A stretch of DNA of 64,000 bases, from the NCBI GenBank assembly GCA_038144425.1, contig JAYQNS010000003.1:558001-622000 (forward strand), given 5' to 3'. Below, in pieces: positions 25,347 through 33,599 of this stretch. Position numbers and translations under genes: made by a program. This stretch comes from Salivita marina. GTDB taxonomy: Bacteria > Pseudomonadota > Gammaproteobacteria > Pseudomonadales > Azotimanducaceae. Positions within the stretch are counted from its first letter, which is position 1. Each line of letters begins with the position of its first letter. The notes beneath the pieces were generated by a model. It saw only the letters and a list, made by a program, of their open reading frames with translations, was not told where the DNA came from and did not search any database.

Positions 25347-25496
25347 GCGCTGGGTTCTCCTTTCTAACCGAGGGCGCCTGCTGGCCGCAGAGAGCGCTGT
25401 CCCCTATTAGGCCCGAGACCGCCGCCCTTGGCAAAAGTTGCTGCCTTAGGCGCCCCGTGCTCCCATGGTACCTCTCGCCCCAAAAGGAGCCTTGTC

Positions 25497-26435
25497 ATGA
25501 CGATTAGCGCCGGCCTCGGCCTTGCCCATTTCCCCTTCTCCAGCGGCCGCGCCTTTTGGCGCTGGGTGGATCTCTGTGAGAGCGGCGGCGTCGATTCAAT
25601 TTGGCAATCCGATCGCCTGGTAAGCCCCATTCCGAATCTGGAGGTCATGTCCGTCATGGCTGCCCTCGCCGGGGGCACGAAGCGCATTAAGTTCGGCATG
25701 AACGTGGCATCCCTGGGGCACCGCGATCCCTTCCTGACCGCGAAGGCCTGCGCCACCATCGATGTGCTTTCTGAAGGTCGCCTTCTCCCCGCCTTTGGGG
25801 TTGGCACGGCCCGGAGCGAAGACTACCGCGCTCGGGGCGTGCCCACGCAAGGACGGGGCAAGCGCAGCGCCGAGGCCCTGGAAATCATCTCGAAGCTTTG
25901 GGCCGAAGGCACGGTGACCTTTAAGGGCACCTATTACCAATACGAGAACGCCACCCTGGCGCCCCAGCCTGTGCAGCGAAATCTGCCCCTCTGGGTGGGG
26001 GGCAGCGCCCCGGCGGCCATCGAGCGCACGGCACGCTGGGGTACGGGCTGGCAGGCGGGGCTGGAAACGCCGGAGGAAATTGCTCCCGTGATCACCGCGA
26101 TTAAGGACCGAACGGAGGCCCTAGGCCGCAAGATCGATGATGATCACTTCGGAGCCGGCTTTGCCTTCCGCTTTGGCGCCCCGGACGACCCCGTGGCTAA
26201 GGCCCAGGAGGACGCGCTCCGGGCCAGGCTCGGGGATCAGGCCGAGGCCATGATGGCCGTGGGGGATAGCGACCTCATCATGGAACGGCTCCTCGCCTAC
26301 CACGCCGCGGGGGCACACAAGTTCATTCTGCGACCCATAGCCAAAGATGATGAGGACATGATGGTCCAGACCGCCCGGCTCATTAAGGACCTGCTCCCGC
26401 GGGTGGAAGCCTTAAACCGGGCCGAGGCGGCCTAG
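25497..26435 (+). CDS. LLM-class (luciferase-like, probably F420-dependent) oxidoreductase
   Basis: A 312-residue TIM-barrel luciferase-like monooxygenase-family protein. Characteristic stretches are E-S-G-G-V-D-S-I-W-Q-S-D (27-38), R-I-K-F-G-M-N-V-A-S-L-G-H-R-D-P and F-G-V-G-T-A-R. This family uses F420H2 or FMNH2; with a full F420 pathway 7 kb away, F420 is the likely cofactor, but that is inference. ATG 25497 has AAGGAG nine bases upstream. It ends 12 bases before the phosphoglycosyl phosphatase gene, so it is the first gene of the glucosylglycerate synthesis unit. Confidence 0.85.
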   Translation: MTISAGLGLAHFPFSSGRAFWRWVDLCESGGVDSIWQSDRLVSPIPNLEVMSVMAALAGGTKRIKFGMNVASLGHRDPFLTAKACATIDVLSEGRLLPAFGVGTARSEDYRARGVPTQGRGKRSAEALEIISKLWAEGTVTFKGTYYQYENATLAPQPVQRNLPLWVGGSAPAAIERTARWGTGWQAGLETPEEIAPVITAIKDRTEALGRKIDDDHFGAGFAFRFGAPDDPVAKAQEDALRARLGDQAEAMMAVGDSDLIMERLLAYHAAGAHKFILRPIAKDDEDMMVQTARLIKDLLPRVEALNRAEAA

Positions 26436-26447
26436 GAATCCTGCGCA

Positions 26448-27233
26448 GTGGCCGCGGCCGCCCCGCCCCTTTTGGTCTTCACGGACCTTGACGGAACCCT
26501 TCTTGACGACGCCTACGGCTTCGCGGGCGCCGAGCCAGCCCTGGCCCAGCTTGCTGAGCAGCACATTCCCCTCATCCTCGCGACCTCGAAAACTCGAGCA
26601 GAGCTGACGGGGCTTGCGGCGCAGCTCCCGGGCGTACCCGGGCTGATTTTCGAAAACGGGGCGGGAATCACCTGCCCTGGCTCGGAAGGCCCCCAAACCA
26701 CGCTCTTTGGCCCGGGCTACGCGGCGCTCCTCGCCACCCTCGAGAGCCTTGGTCCCAGCGCTGCGCCCTTCGAGGGCTTTGCCGCCCTGGGCGCTGCGCG
26801 CGTCGAGGCCCTCACGGGCCTTGCCCCGAGCGCCGTCCCCCTGGCCATGGCCCGGGAGGCCTCGGAGCCGGGGCTCTTCCACGGCGACGAGAAGGCTCTC
26901 GCGCGCTTCCGCGCAGCCCTGGCCCCCCATGGGCTTCGGGCGGTCCATGGAGGCCGCTTTCTCCATGTTATGCCAGAGCGCGATAAGGTTGACGGCCTTC
27001 GCGCCCTCGCGACCCTTCTCGCACCGGGAGCGGCCACCTTGGCCCTGGGGGATGGGGAAAACGACCGGGCCATGCGCGAAACCGCCACCTTCGCCGTGGT
27101 CATGCCCCGAAAAGATGGAACCTGTCTTGCATTAAAACGGGTCGAGGGGGTAACGATCGCCCCAGCCCCCGGGCCCATTGGCTGGGGCCCGGCGGTGCTG
27201 GCGCTGCTCCGTGCCCTTTCCCCCTCGCCCTAG
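26448..27233 (+). CDS. HAD phosphatase, mannosyl/glucosyl-3-phosphoglycerate phosphatase type
   Basis: A 261-residue HAD-IIB phosphatase. The nucleophile motif D13-L-D15-G-T is at the start, the lysine region follows, and the acidic motif is G-D-G-E-N-D-R-A-M. The F-E-N-G-A-G-I segment is typical of the mannosyl-3-phosphoglycerate phosphatase (MPGP/YedP) group, which also includes glucosyl-3-phosphoglycerate phosphatases. Directly followed by a GpgS-like transferase (25-base gap), it most likely removes the phosphate from glucosyl-3-phosphoglycerate to give the compatible solute glucosylglycerate. GTG is the start. Confidence 0.88.
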   Translation: MAAAAPPLLVFTDLDGTLLDDAYGFAGAEPALAQLAEQHIPLILATSKTRAELTGLAAQLPGVPGLIFENGAGITCPGSEGPQTTLFGPGYAALLATLESLGPSAAPFEGFAALGAARVEALTGLAPSAVPLAMAREASEPGLFHGDEKALARFRAALAPHGLRAVHGGRFLHVMPERDKVDGLRALATLLAPGAATLALGDGENDRAMRETATFAVVMPRKDGTCLALKRVEGVTIAPAPGPIGWGPAVLALLRALSPSP

Positions 27234-27258
27234 TCCCTACGCACAAGCGAGCCTTGCC

Positions 27259-28488
27259 ATGTCTGACTTTTTCCAAAACGGCGCCATTGCCACCCTCCAC
27301 GGCCTCGGGACCCGAAGCCTCGATGACCTCGAAGGAGAACTCCTTGGCTTTGCTAAGCAGCGCCCCATGGGGCTGGTGCTGCCCTCCCTTTACTCCGAGC
27401 TAGAGGGCCCGGCCCTGGCCCACATCGTCGAGGTGCTGAGCCGCGTGCCCTATCTGAGCCAGATCGTGATCGGTCTCGATCGCGCGGATCGGGAACAATA
27501 TGCCCACGCCCTTCACTACTTTAGCCGCCTGCCCCAGCATCATCGCGTGCTCTGGAACGACGGCCCGCGCTTAAAAGCCATTGATGAACAGCTGCAGACC
27601 TTGGGCCTCGCGCCCCGGGAGCTCGGGAAGGGGCGCAACGTCTGGTACTGCTTCGGCTACGTACAGGCCACGGGGCTGGTGGATGCGGTAGCCCTCCACG
27701 ACTGCGACATTCTCACCTATGATCGCGCCCTGCTGGCCCGCCTCCTGTACCCCGTCGTGCACCCAAGGTTCCAGTACGACTTCTGCAAGGGGTACTACGC
27801 CCGGGTAGCTGCGGGAAAGCTTGGGGGGCGGGTCTGCCGCCTACTCGTGACGCCCCTCCTTCGGGCTCTACGCGAAATGCACGGGGAACGCCCCTTCCTC
27901 ACCTACCTCGACAGCTTCCGCTATCCCCTGGCCGGGGAGTTTTCCCTGCGGACGGAGGTGCTGGCGAACCTGCGGATCCCGAGCGATTGGGGCTTGGAGA
28001 TTGGCGTGCTTTCAGAGGTGCAACGGAATTACGGAAATCGGCGTATCTGCCAGGTGGACGTAGCGGACAACTACGATCACAAGCACCAGGAGCTCTCAGA
28101 GGACGATGCCAGCAAGGGCCTCTCCCGCATGTCCGTGGATATCGTGAAGGCGGTGCTGCGCAAGCTGGCTACCCAAGGGGTTGTTTTTAGCGCGGAAAGC
28201 ATCCGCACCCTCAAAGCGACCTACTACCGTCAGGCTCTAGATTTCCTCGAGGCCTACTATCACGACGCCATTATGAACGGCCTCACCCTAGACCGAGACG
28301 GAGAGGAACGCGCTGTGGAGCTGTTTTCCGCTAATATCCTCAGCGCCGGGGAACGCTTCCTAGAGCGCCCCCAGGAAACGCCCTTCATTCCCAGCTGGAA
28401 TCGTATCCAAAGCGCGGACCCGGACATCTTCGAGAAGCTGCGCAGCGCCGTGAGTCAGGATGCGCAGGATGCTGGGGGGCCCGCCTAG
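27259..28488 (+). CDS. gpgS: Glucosyl-3-phosphoglycerate synthase-like glycosyltransferase
   Basis: A 409-residue GT-A glycosyltransferase. The metal-binding D-C-D lies at 148-150 in V-A-L-H-D-C-D-I, after G-K-G-R-N-V-W-Y-C-F-G-Y. The acceptor-side W-G-L-E-I-G-V-L-S-E-V and D-N-Y-D-H-K-H-Q-E-L-S are characteristic of proteobacterial and cyanobacterial GpgS (GT81-like). It joins glucose from an NDP-glucose to 3-phosphoglycerate. The preceding phosphatase completes synthesis, and the convergent GH13_18 gene 25 bases on would phosphorolyse the product. ATG 27259 is the first methionine that fits the family; the frame upstream overlaps the phosphatase. Confidence 0.88.
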   Translation: MSDFFQNGAIATLHGLGTRSLDDLEGELLGFAKQRPMGLVLPSLYSELEGPALAHIVEVLSRVPYLSQIVIGLDRADREQYAHALHYFSRLPQHHRVLWNDGPRLKAIDEQLQTLGLAPRELGKGRNVWYCFGYVQATGLVDAVALHDCDILTYDRALLARLLYPVVHPRFQYDFCKGYYARVAAGKLGGRVCRLLVTPLLRALREMHGERPFLTYLDSFRYPLAGEFSLRTEVLANLRIPSDWGLEIGVLSEVQRNYGNRRICQVDVADNYDHKHQELSEDDASKGLSRMSVDIVKAVLRKLATQGVVFSAESIRTLKATYYRQALDFLEAYYHDAIMNGLTLDRDGEERAVELFSANILSAGERFLERPQETPFIPSWNRIQSADPDIFEKLRSAVSQDAQDAGGPA

Positions 28489-28512
28489 GGCATGGCCTCG
28501 GAGGCGCAACCT

Positions 28513-30276
28513 TTAAGGCCAGGCCAGCCAGTGGTACGCGTAGGGCGCCAGCGGCTCGCCCAGGTCCACGGGAGCATTGCTCAAATGGTCCCTCAGCACC
28601 GGAGCACCGCTGGCCCCGGGAAGGGCCGCAACGGGCTGGGGCTGGTCCGTGGGATTCACGAGTACCAGCAGGCGCGCCCGGCCCGTGCCGCGGGTGAAGG
28701 CCAGGAGGCTCGGGCCACAATCTAGAACGGATTGGGAGGCCTCGGGATGGAAGGCCGCCAGCTTCCGCCGGCACCGGAGCAGCGTCTCCAGTCGCGCCCA
28801 GCTGGCCTGGGCCTGTCCCCCGGCAAGGTGCGTCCCGAGCGCGTCCAGGTCCCAGCTTCGGCGATTAATTGAACGCGTTCGCCCGGTGCGCTCCACCCCG
28901 GCGAGATCATTAGGCGTGGCCAGCAGGCTGTGGATGTAGACCGCCGGAATCCCCTGCAGCGCAAGCATGAGCGCGTGAGCAGCGGCCAGGCGCTGGGGGC
29001 CGAGCCCGTCCGCCGTACCCTCGGGTCCTGCGCCTAGGGCGTCGACCAGCGTAATGTTCAATTCATAGGGCGCCTCTCCGCCCCCTTCGAGGGCCCGCAT
29101 GCTCACAAAGCCCCCCTGGCGATGAGTATGGACCACGAGCGCCTCAAGCTCCGCCGCGCTGAGCCAGCCTTCCGCTGGACGAACTCCGATGCCGTCGTGG
29201 GACGCCAGGAAGTTGAGGAACGCGCAGCCCTTTGGAGGCGGCGAGAGGGCCGCAAGCCAGCGCCTTAAGGGCGCGGGATCCCCGGAGACGAAGGCGTAGA
29301 GGGTGAGAGGCGCCAGGGCAAACTGATACACCACGTGGGCCTCATCCCCGTCCCCGAAGTAGGCAATGTTTTCCTCATGAGGGACGTTGGTTTCCGACAC
29401 GAGGAGCACGGGGTCTTCCGCGGGATCGAGAGCCAATTCGCTGACGAGGCGCAGCGCCTTAACCAGGGCGTGGGTTTCCGGAAGGTGAATGCAGGCCGTA
29501 CCCAAACGCTTGTAGAGGTAGGCCACTGCATCGAGGCGCACGAGGCGGGCCCCCTGCGCCAGATAAAACAGGAGCACCCGGGCGAGCTCAAGAAAAACCC
29601 GAGGGTTAGCCAGGTTCAAATCAATTTGATCCTCGCTAAAGGTGGCCCATACGTGGCGCACGCCGCGATAGGTGTGGACGGGCACAAGCAGGGGCGTGGT
29701 CCGGGGACGCACCACGGCGGTGGTATCCGTGTGAGGGTCTAGGTCGAGGAAGTAGTGCTGCCCCGGATCTCGTCCCGCCACAAAATCGATGAACCAGAGG
29801 GACTCCCGGCTGACGTGGTTCAGGACCAGGTCCACCATCAGCTGGGCCCGGCGAGCCAAAGCCGTGAGGTCCTCCCAGCTACCAAGCTCCGGATCCACCG
29901 CGCGAAAGTCCACCACGGAGAAGCCATCATCTGAAGTCGAGGGGAAGAAGGGCAACACGTGCACGGCGCTCACCAGAGGCGCCAGGCGCTGCTCCCAAAA
30001 GGCCCGCAGGGAAGCCAGCGGTGACACGCCCGATTCGGTAACGCTGTGGCCGTAGGTGATCAGGAGAACATCCGCCGCGGACCACCGCCCTGGTCCAATT
30101 CCTGCTTGCACCTCAAGGGCTTGCTGCTGCGTCGCGGCAATGCTTTGGAGAAGGGAGCGCACAAGATCGCTGGCTGCGGCGTCGCCGTAGACCGCCGCCA
30201 AGAGCGTGCGGAGCCGATGCACTCGATCGCCAAAACGCTGGGCCTCCCCAGGGGTGGGGCCCGGCGGGCTACCCAT
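28513..30276 (-). CDS. GH13 subfamily 18 phosphorylase (glucosylglycerate phosphorylase/sucrose phosphorylase type)
   Basis: A 587-residue GH13 enzyme with the sucrose-phosphorylase-like layout. The catalytic set is visible: nucleophile D249 in R-L-V-R-L-D-A, acid/base E295 in V-S-E-T-N, and D361 in A-S-H-D-G-I-G. Early F-F-P-S-T-S-D-D-G-F-S-V-V-D and L-N-H-V-S-R-E-S are typical. Subfamily 18 contains sucrose, sucrose-6-phosphate, glucosylglycerol and glucosylglycerate phosphorylases. Placement tail to tail with gpgS points to glucosylglycerate as substrate (giving glucose-1-phosphate and glycerate); that is inference from context. Confidence 0.87.
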   Translation of the reverse strand: MGSPPGPTPGEAQRFGDRVHRLRTLLAAVYGDAAASDLVRSLLQSIAATQQQALEVQAGIGPGRWSAADVLLITYGHSVTESGVSPLASLRAFWEQRLAPLVSAVHVLPFFPSTSDDGFSVVDFRAVDPELGSWEDLTALARRAQLMVDLVLNHVSRESLWFIDFVAGRDPGQHYFLDLDPHTDTTAVVRPRTTPLLVPVHTYRGVRHVWATFSEDQIDLNLANPRVFLELARVLLFYLAQGARLVRLDAVAYLYKRLGTACIHLPETHALVKALRLVSELALDPAEDPVLLVSETNVPHEENIAYFGDGDEAHVVYQFALAPLTLYAFVSGDPAPLRRWLAALSPPPKGCAFLNFLASHDGIGVRPAEGWLSAAELEALVVHTHRQGGFVSMRALEGGGEAPYELNITLVDALGAGPEGTADGLGPQRLAAAHALMLALQGIPAVYIHSLLATPNDLAGVERTGRTRSINRRSWDLDALGTHLAGGQAQASWARLETLLRCRRKLAAFHPEASQSVLDCGPSLLAFTRGTGRARLLVLVNPTDQPQPVAALPGASGAPVLRDHLSNAPVDLGEPLAPYAYHWLAWP

Positions 30277-30311
30277 GGGTCGACGCCTTAGGCAGAGGGA
30301 GGATCAAAGCC

Positions 30312-31913
30312 GTGACATCAGTCGATTGGGGAGTGATCGCCATATACCTTGTTGCGCTCCTTTGCCTTGCAATCCGCTTGGCGCCGGAGCAAACCTCGCG
30401 GGAAGCCTACTATCTTGCAGGGCGGCGAAGCAGTCCCCTCGCCTTGGCCCTATCCACCATGGCCACCCAGTGCTCTAGCGCGAGCCTGCTCGGGGCCCCA
30501 GCCTTCGTGGCCTTCAGCCTAGGTGGCGGCCTCGGCTGGCTTCAATACGAGCTCGCGGTGCCCCTAGCCATGGCCTTTCTGCTGCTAACGCTTTACCCCG
30601 CCCTTCGGCGTCACGGTGCCATTTCCGTATACAGCTTCCTCGAGGCTCGCCTCGGGGTACGCAGCCGGGTGCTGGCGTCCCTGCTCTTCCAGCTGTTCCG
30701 CGCTGCCGGCGCCGCCGTCACGGTCTACGGCATGGCCCTTGTGCTGACCCTCTGCCTCGACCTGTCCTTTTCTGCTTGCGTAGCCCTGCTGGCGGCGGTG
30801 ACCTTGATTTACGACCTCCTCGGAGGCATGCGGGCGGTGATCCTGAGCGACGTCATTCAGCTTATTGTGCTCGTCAGCGTGCTCGTGCTCGCCCTTATTC
30901 TGGCCCTTTCCGTGCTCGGGGGCCTTCCCGGGCTTCTCGCCCATCTTCCCGAGGCCAGGGTTCAGAGCTTGGACTTGCAACATACGGGCCTGGGGGACGG
31001 GGTGGACTACGCTTTCTGGCCCATGCTCTTCGGGGGCTTTTTCCTCTACGTCAGCTACTACGGCTGCGACCAGAGCCAAAGCCAACGCCTCCTGGCGAGC
31101 GAATCGGTAACCGCTGGCCAGCGGATCCTTTGGTACAACGGCCTGCTGCGCTTCCCCCTGGTCCTGCTTTACTGCCTCCTGGGCCTCTGCCTCGCGGCCT
31201 ATGCAAACTTCGACGGCACCTTTCTCGGTCGGCTCCCGGTGACGGAGCAAGGCGCACCAAATATCAATCTCGCGGTGGTTCAGTTTGTCTTTGACCAATT
31301 TCCTCCAGGGCTCGTGGGCCTTGTTATTGTGGCGCTCCTCGCCGCGGCCATGTCCTCCATCGATTCGGTGCTAAACGCCCTCTCCGCCGCCAGCAGCGAG
31401 GATCTCATCGGGCGCTGGCCGAGGGGCGCTGAGCTGGAAGCTCGCTTTGGCCCACTTCGGATCGCCAAAGCGCTAACGCTCTTCTGGGGCCTCATGATTG
31501 TGGCTCTGGCCTTCTACGTTGGAGATATTGCCGACTCCGTCCTTGTGGCCATCAATAAAATTGGGTCGCTGCTGAACGGCCCCCTCCTCGCCCTCTTCCT
31601 CATCGCCGCCTTTGCCCCGGCAGTGGGGGAAGGGGCCGCGCTCCGGGGGCTTGCCGCCGGCATGGCCTTAAACGCCGCCCTCTGGCTCGGGGCGCCAGGC
31701 GTCTCCTGGCTCTGGTGGAACGTCTTCGGCTGCCTAGCCACCCTCGCCGTGGCAGGGGTCTCCGCCCTGCCCCAGCTCGCCTCCTCCCTAGGGGCGGCCC
31801 TTGCGGACCGGGGAGGCCGCGTTGCCGCGCTGAGCCTGCTGAGCTACAGCGGCTTCATCGGCCTCGCCTGCGCTCTAGGCTCCATGGCGCTTGCGGCAGG
31901 AATTGCACCGTAA
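30312..31913 (+). CDS. Sodium:solute symporter family (SSS) transporter
   Basis: A 533-residue membrane protein with about 13 helices. Family marks are Y-Y-L-A-G-R-R-S in the first loop, A-L-S-T-M-A-T-Q-C-S-S-A-S-L-L-G, Y-D-L-L-G-G-M-R-A-V-I-L-S-D-V-I-Q in the middle and A-A-M-S-S-I-D-S-V-L-N-A-L-S in the sodium-site helix. It is divergent from the phosphorylase gene with a 35-base gap, so both may share control, and it may import the solute or a related sugar. GTG 30312 has GGGAGG upstream. Substrate is not evident. Confidence 0.87.
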   Translation: MTSVDWGVIAIYLVALLCLAIRLAPEQTSREAYYLAGRRSSPLALALSTMATQCSSASLLGAPAFVAFSLGGGLGWLQYELAVPLAMAFLLLTLYPALRRHGAISVYSFLEARLGVRSRVLASLLFQLFRAAGAAVTVYGMALVLTLCLDLSFSACVALLAAVTLIYDLLGGMRAVILSDVIQLIVLVSVLVLALILALSVLGGLPGLLAHLPEARVQSLDLQHTGLGDGVDYAFWPMLFGGFFLYVSYYGCDQSQSQRLLASESVTAGQRILWYNGLLRFPLVLLYCLLGLCLAAYANFDGTFLGRLPVTEQGAPNINLAVVQFVFDQFPPGLVGLVIVALLAAAMSSIDSVLNALSAASSEDLIGRWPRGAELEARFGPLRIAKALTLFWGLMIVALAFYVGDIADSVLVAINKIGSLLNGPLLALFLIAAFAPAVGEGAALRGLAAGMALNAALWLGAPGVSWLWWNVFGCLATLAVAGVSALPQLASSLGAALADRGGRVAALSLLSYSGFIGLACALGSMALAAGIAP

Positions 31914-32251
31914 AGAAGCGTCCTGAGAGATCTGTGCACCAGTGCTGGGCGGCTCTTACCTTTCCTTTTTTCAAGCGGCGCTAGAGAACGGAGCTAACGC
32001 CGTGCTTCAGCGTGGTGAAGCGGTCAAAGCACTTTGGCACGCTTCCTGTATTACCCATCACGTACGTATTCTTTCGCCCGGTAACGGGCGTTGTAGTCAA
32101 CCTGATCACGTGCTCTTGGTCAGCCCCCACAGAGGCGATGCCTTTTGGCTTGGCACACGGGTTGTTGAATGGGTCACTGCGCACCAAGCGTTCATGATCC
32201 CCGGGGTGCCCAACCCTCCTCCCCTAGGGCACCTCGGGTTTTCCCTCTCGG
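31914..32251 (+). other. Intergenic stretch with possible structured RNA, no credible protein gene
   Basis: This 338-base gap holds no gene I believe. Its base composition is clearly lower in GC than the neighbours. At 32075-32090 there is a perfect hairpin, CGCCCG-GTAA-CGGGCG, whose loop is a GNRA tetraloop only on the plus strand. The stretch runs directly into a strong plus-strand terminator at 32252. Together these suggest a plus-strand non-coding RNA or a long structured 3' region, but I cannot match it to a known family. Short frames exist on both strands with no ribosome sites. Confidence 0.35.
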
Positions 32252-32276
32252 AAACCCGCTTCGGCGGGTTTTTTTT
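32252..32276 (+). terminator. Rho-independent terminator with TTCG tetraloop
   Basis: AAACCCGC (32252-32259), loop TTCG, GCGGGTTT (32264-32271) and a run of T to 32276. It is a textbook intrinsic terminator on the plus strand, ending either the symporter transcript or an RNA made from the preceding gap. Confidence 0.9.
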
Positions 32277-32298
32277 GCCTCACCCCTTCGTTTGAGGC

Positions 32299-32325
32299 AA
32301 AAAAAACCGGCGCAGGGCGCCGGTT
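32299..32325 (-). terminator. Rho-independent terminator of the XRE regulator gene
   Basis: Read on the minus strand, arms of 9 bp (32317-32325 and 32305-32313) with a 3-base loop are followed by a T run (complement of A at 32299-32306). It lies 27 bases past the XRE stop codon. Confidence 0.88.
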
Positions 32326-32351
32326 CTCTGAAAGTCTTAGGCCCCTGGGGC

Positions 32352-32657
32352 TCAACTGCGACGGAGTGTACTTCCAGCGCTGCCTTGGCGGGGACGCTTG
32401 AGCCGCAGCTCCAGCACATGATCGGTCGCTTCTGCAATGGCTAAGAGCGTTTCCAAGCGCGGGAGGCGGTCCCCAGACTCGAGGCGGCTGATCGCCGCCT
32501 GGGTCAGCCCCGCCCGCGCGGCCACCTCTCGCTGGGAAAGCTGGGCCCGCTGCCGAGCCTTCGACAGCTCCTCGGCGATAAAGCTCTCAAGGGTCAGCGA
32601 CGCCTCTTTCTTAGCGGCCGACGTGGCCTTTTTCTGCGGCTTACCTTTTGCTGCCAT
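32352..32657 (-). CDS. XRE-family helix-turn-helix regulator
   Basis: A 101-residue protein with a lysine/alanine-rich N-terminus (about 25 residues) and a Cro/CI-type helix-turn-helix: A-Q-L-S-Q-R-E-V-A-A-R-A-G-L-T-Q-A-A-I-S-R-L-E-S-G near residues 43-67. It is divergent from the F420 operon, with a palindrome between them (32811-32830). No toxin gene adjoins, so an antitoxin role is not supported. ATG 32657 is preferred over upstream codons because they lack ribosome sites and give a non-helical tail. Confidence 0.8.
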   Translation of the reverse strand: MAAKGKPQKKATSAAKKEASLTLESFIAEELSKARQRAQLSQREVAARAGLTQAAISRLESGDRLPRLETLLAIAEATDHVLELRLKRPRQGSAGSTLRRS

Positions 32658-32810
32658 GGGAATCCTCACTATTTCTTGGGCCAAGCACCCTGCGCCAGCG
32701 GTTTGGCAACGTCTTGCCAAGGCCGCGCTTCCGGGCCGGGATTCGATCAGCAACGGCCCAGCGGTTCAATAGACCTCGTTCAAGGAGCGCCGCAAACGGC
32801 CATTTTCTTT

Positions 32811-32830
32811 GCGGAATTTCAAAATTTCGC
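32811..32830. promoter_or_regulatory. Candidate operator palindrome upstream of the F420 operon
   Basis: GCGGAATTT-CA-AAATTTCGC: 9-base arms matching at 8 of 9 positions, in an AT-richer patch between the divergent XRE gene (start 32657) and npdG (start 32934). The position suits a binding site for the XRE protein or another dimeric regulator. Binding is inferred. Confidence 0.4.
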
Positions 32831-32933
32831 CACAATTGGGGAGCTTTGCAGTAGCGCTTTTGCTGCTCCGTGCTTTCCCAGATAATGGCGCCCGCATTTT
32901 ATCCCCCATCCTCACAACAATCGGAGTAGGACC

Positions 32934-33596
32934 ATGGCACATACCATCGCGATTCTCGGCGGCACCGGCGCCTTGGGCTCGGGCTTGGCTATCCGTTGGG
33001 CCCGCGCAGGGCACCGGATTATCATCGGATCCCGCACCCTTGAGAAGGCCGAGGAAGCGGTCACGGCGCTGAAGGCCCAAAGCCCGGAAACCGCCGCGGA
33101 AGCCATGGGCAATGCCGCCGCGGCCGCCGCCGGAGACATCGTGGTGCTGACCGTGCCCTACGCCCATCAGCTAGCCACCCTCGAAGGGGTGAAGGGTTCG
33201 CTGACCGGAAAAATTGTCATCGACGTTACCGTTCCGCTCCAGCCCCCGAAGGTGGGGACAGTGCAGCTGCCCGAGGGCGGAAGCGCCTCTGCTGCGGCCC
33301 AGGCCCTCCTCGGCGAGGAGATCTTTGTGGTGTCGGCCTTCCAGAACATCGCCGCCGATCTGCTGCAAGATCCAGAGCGGGTCATCGAGTGCGACGTGCT
33401 GGTCTCCGGCAATAAGAAGGACGCGCGCCAGAAGGTCATCGAGCTAGCCGCGGAGGCGGGCATGCGCGGCTGGCACGCGGGGCCCATCGCTAATTCTGCA
33501 GCGGCGGAGGCGCTTACCTCAATTCTTATCCAGATTAATCGTCAAGGGGAGATTTCTCACGCCGGAATTAAGATCGTCGGCCAGGAAGTCCACTGA
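32934..33596 (+). CDS. npdG: NADPH:coenzyme F420 oxidoreductase (Fno/NpdG)
   Basis: A 220-residue F420-dependent NADP reductase, normal length. The dinucleotide motif is G-G-T-G-A-L-G (9-15), followed by S-R (33-34) after beta-2, the usual NADP-phosphate pocket. D-V-T-V-P-L, A-F-Q-N-I-A-A and a final I-N-R-Q-G-E-I-S-H-A-G-I-K complete the family pattern. It passes hydride between NADPH and F420, so it would supply F420H2 to the LLM enzymes here. GGAGTAGGACC precedes ATG 32934. It is the first gene of the F420 operon, 3 bases before cofE. Confidence 0.93.
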   Translation: MAHTIAILGGTGALGSGLAIRWARAGHRIIIGSRTLEKAEEAVTALKAQSPETAAEAMGNAAAAAAGDIVVLTVPYAHQLATLEGVKGSLTGKIVIDVTVPLQPPKVGTVQLPEGGSASAAAQALLGEEIFVVSAFQNIAADLLQDPERVIECDVLVSGNKKDARQKVIELAAEAGMRGWHAGPIANSAAAEALTSILIQINRQGEISHAGIKIVGQEVH

Positions 33597-33599
33597 TCC

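Noticed and set aside
31981..32187. A 68-codon minus-strand open frame in the gene-free stretch
   Set aside because: It begins with TTG without a Shine-Dalgarno site, has an in-frame stop just upstream, and the strand's hairpin and terminator signals favour plus-strand RNA. I recognise no protein family in it.
32352..32657. XRE gene as an antitoxin of a toxin-antitoxin pair
   Set aside because: No small toxin gene adjoins it; the neighbour is npdG on the other strand and a terminator on the downstream side.
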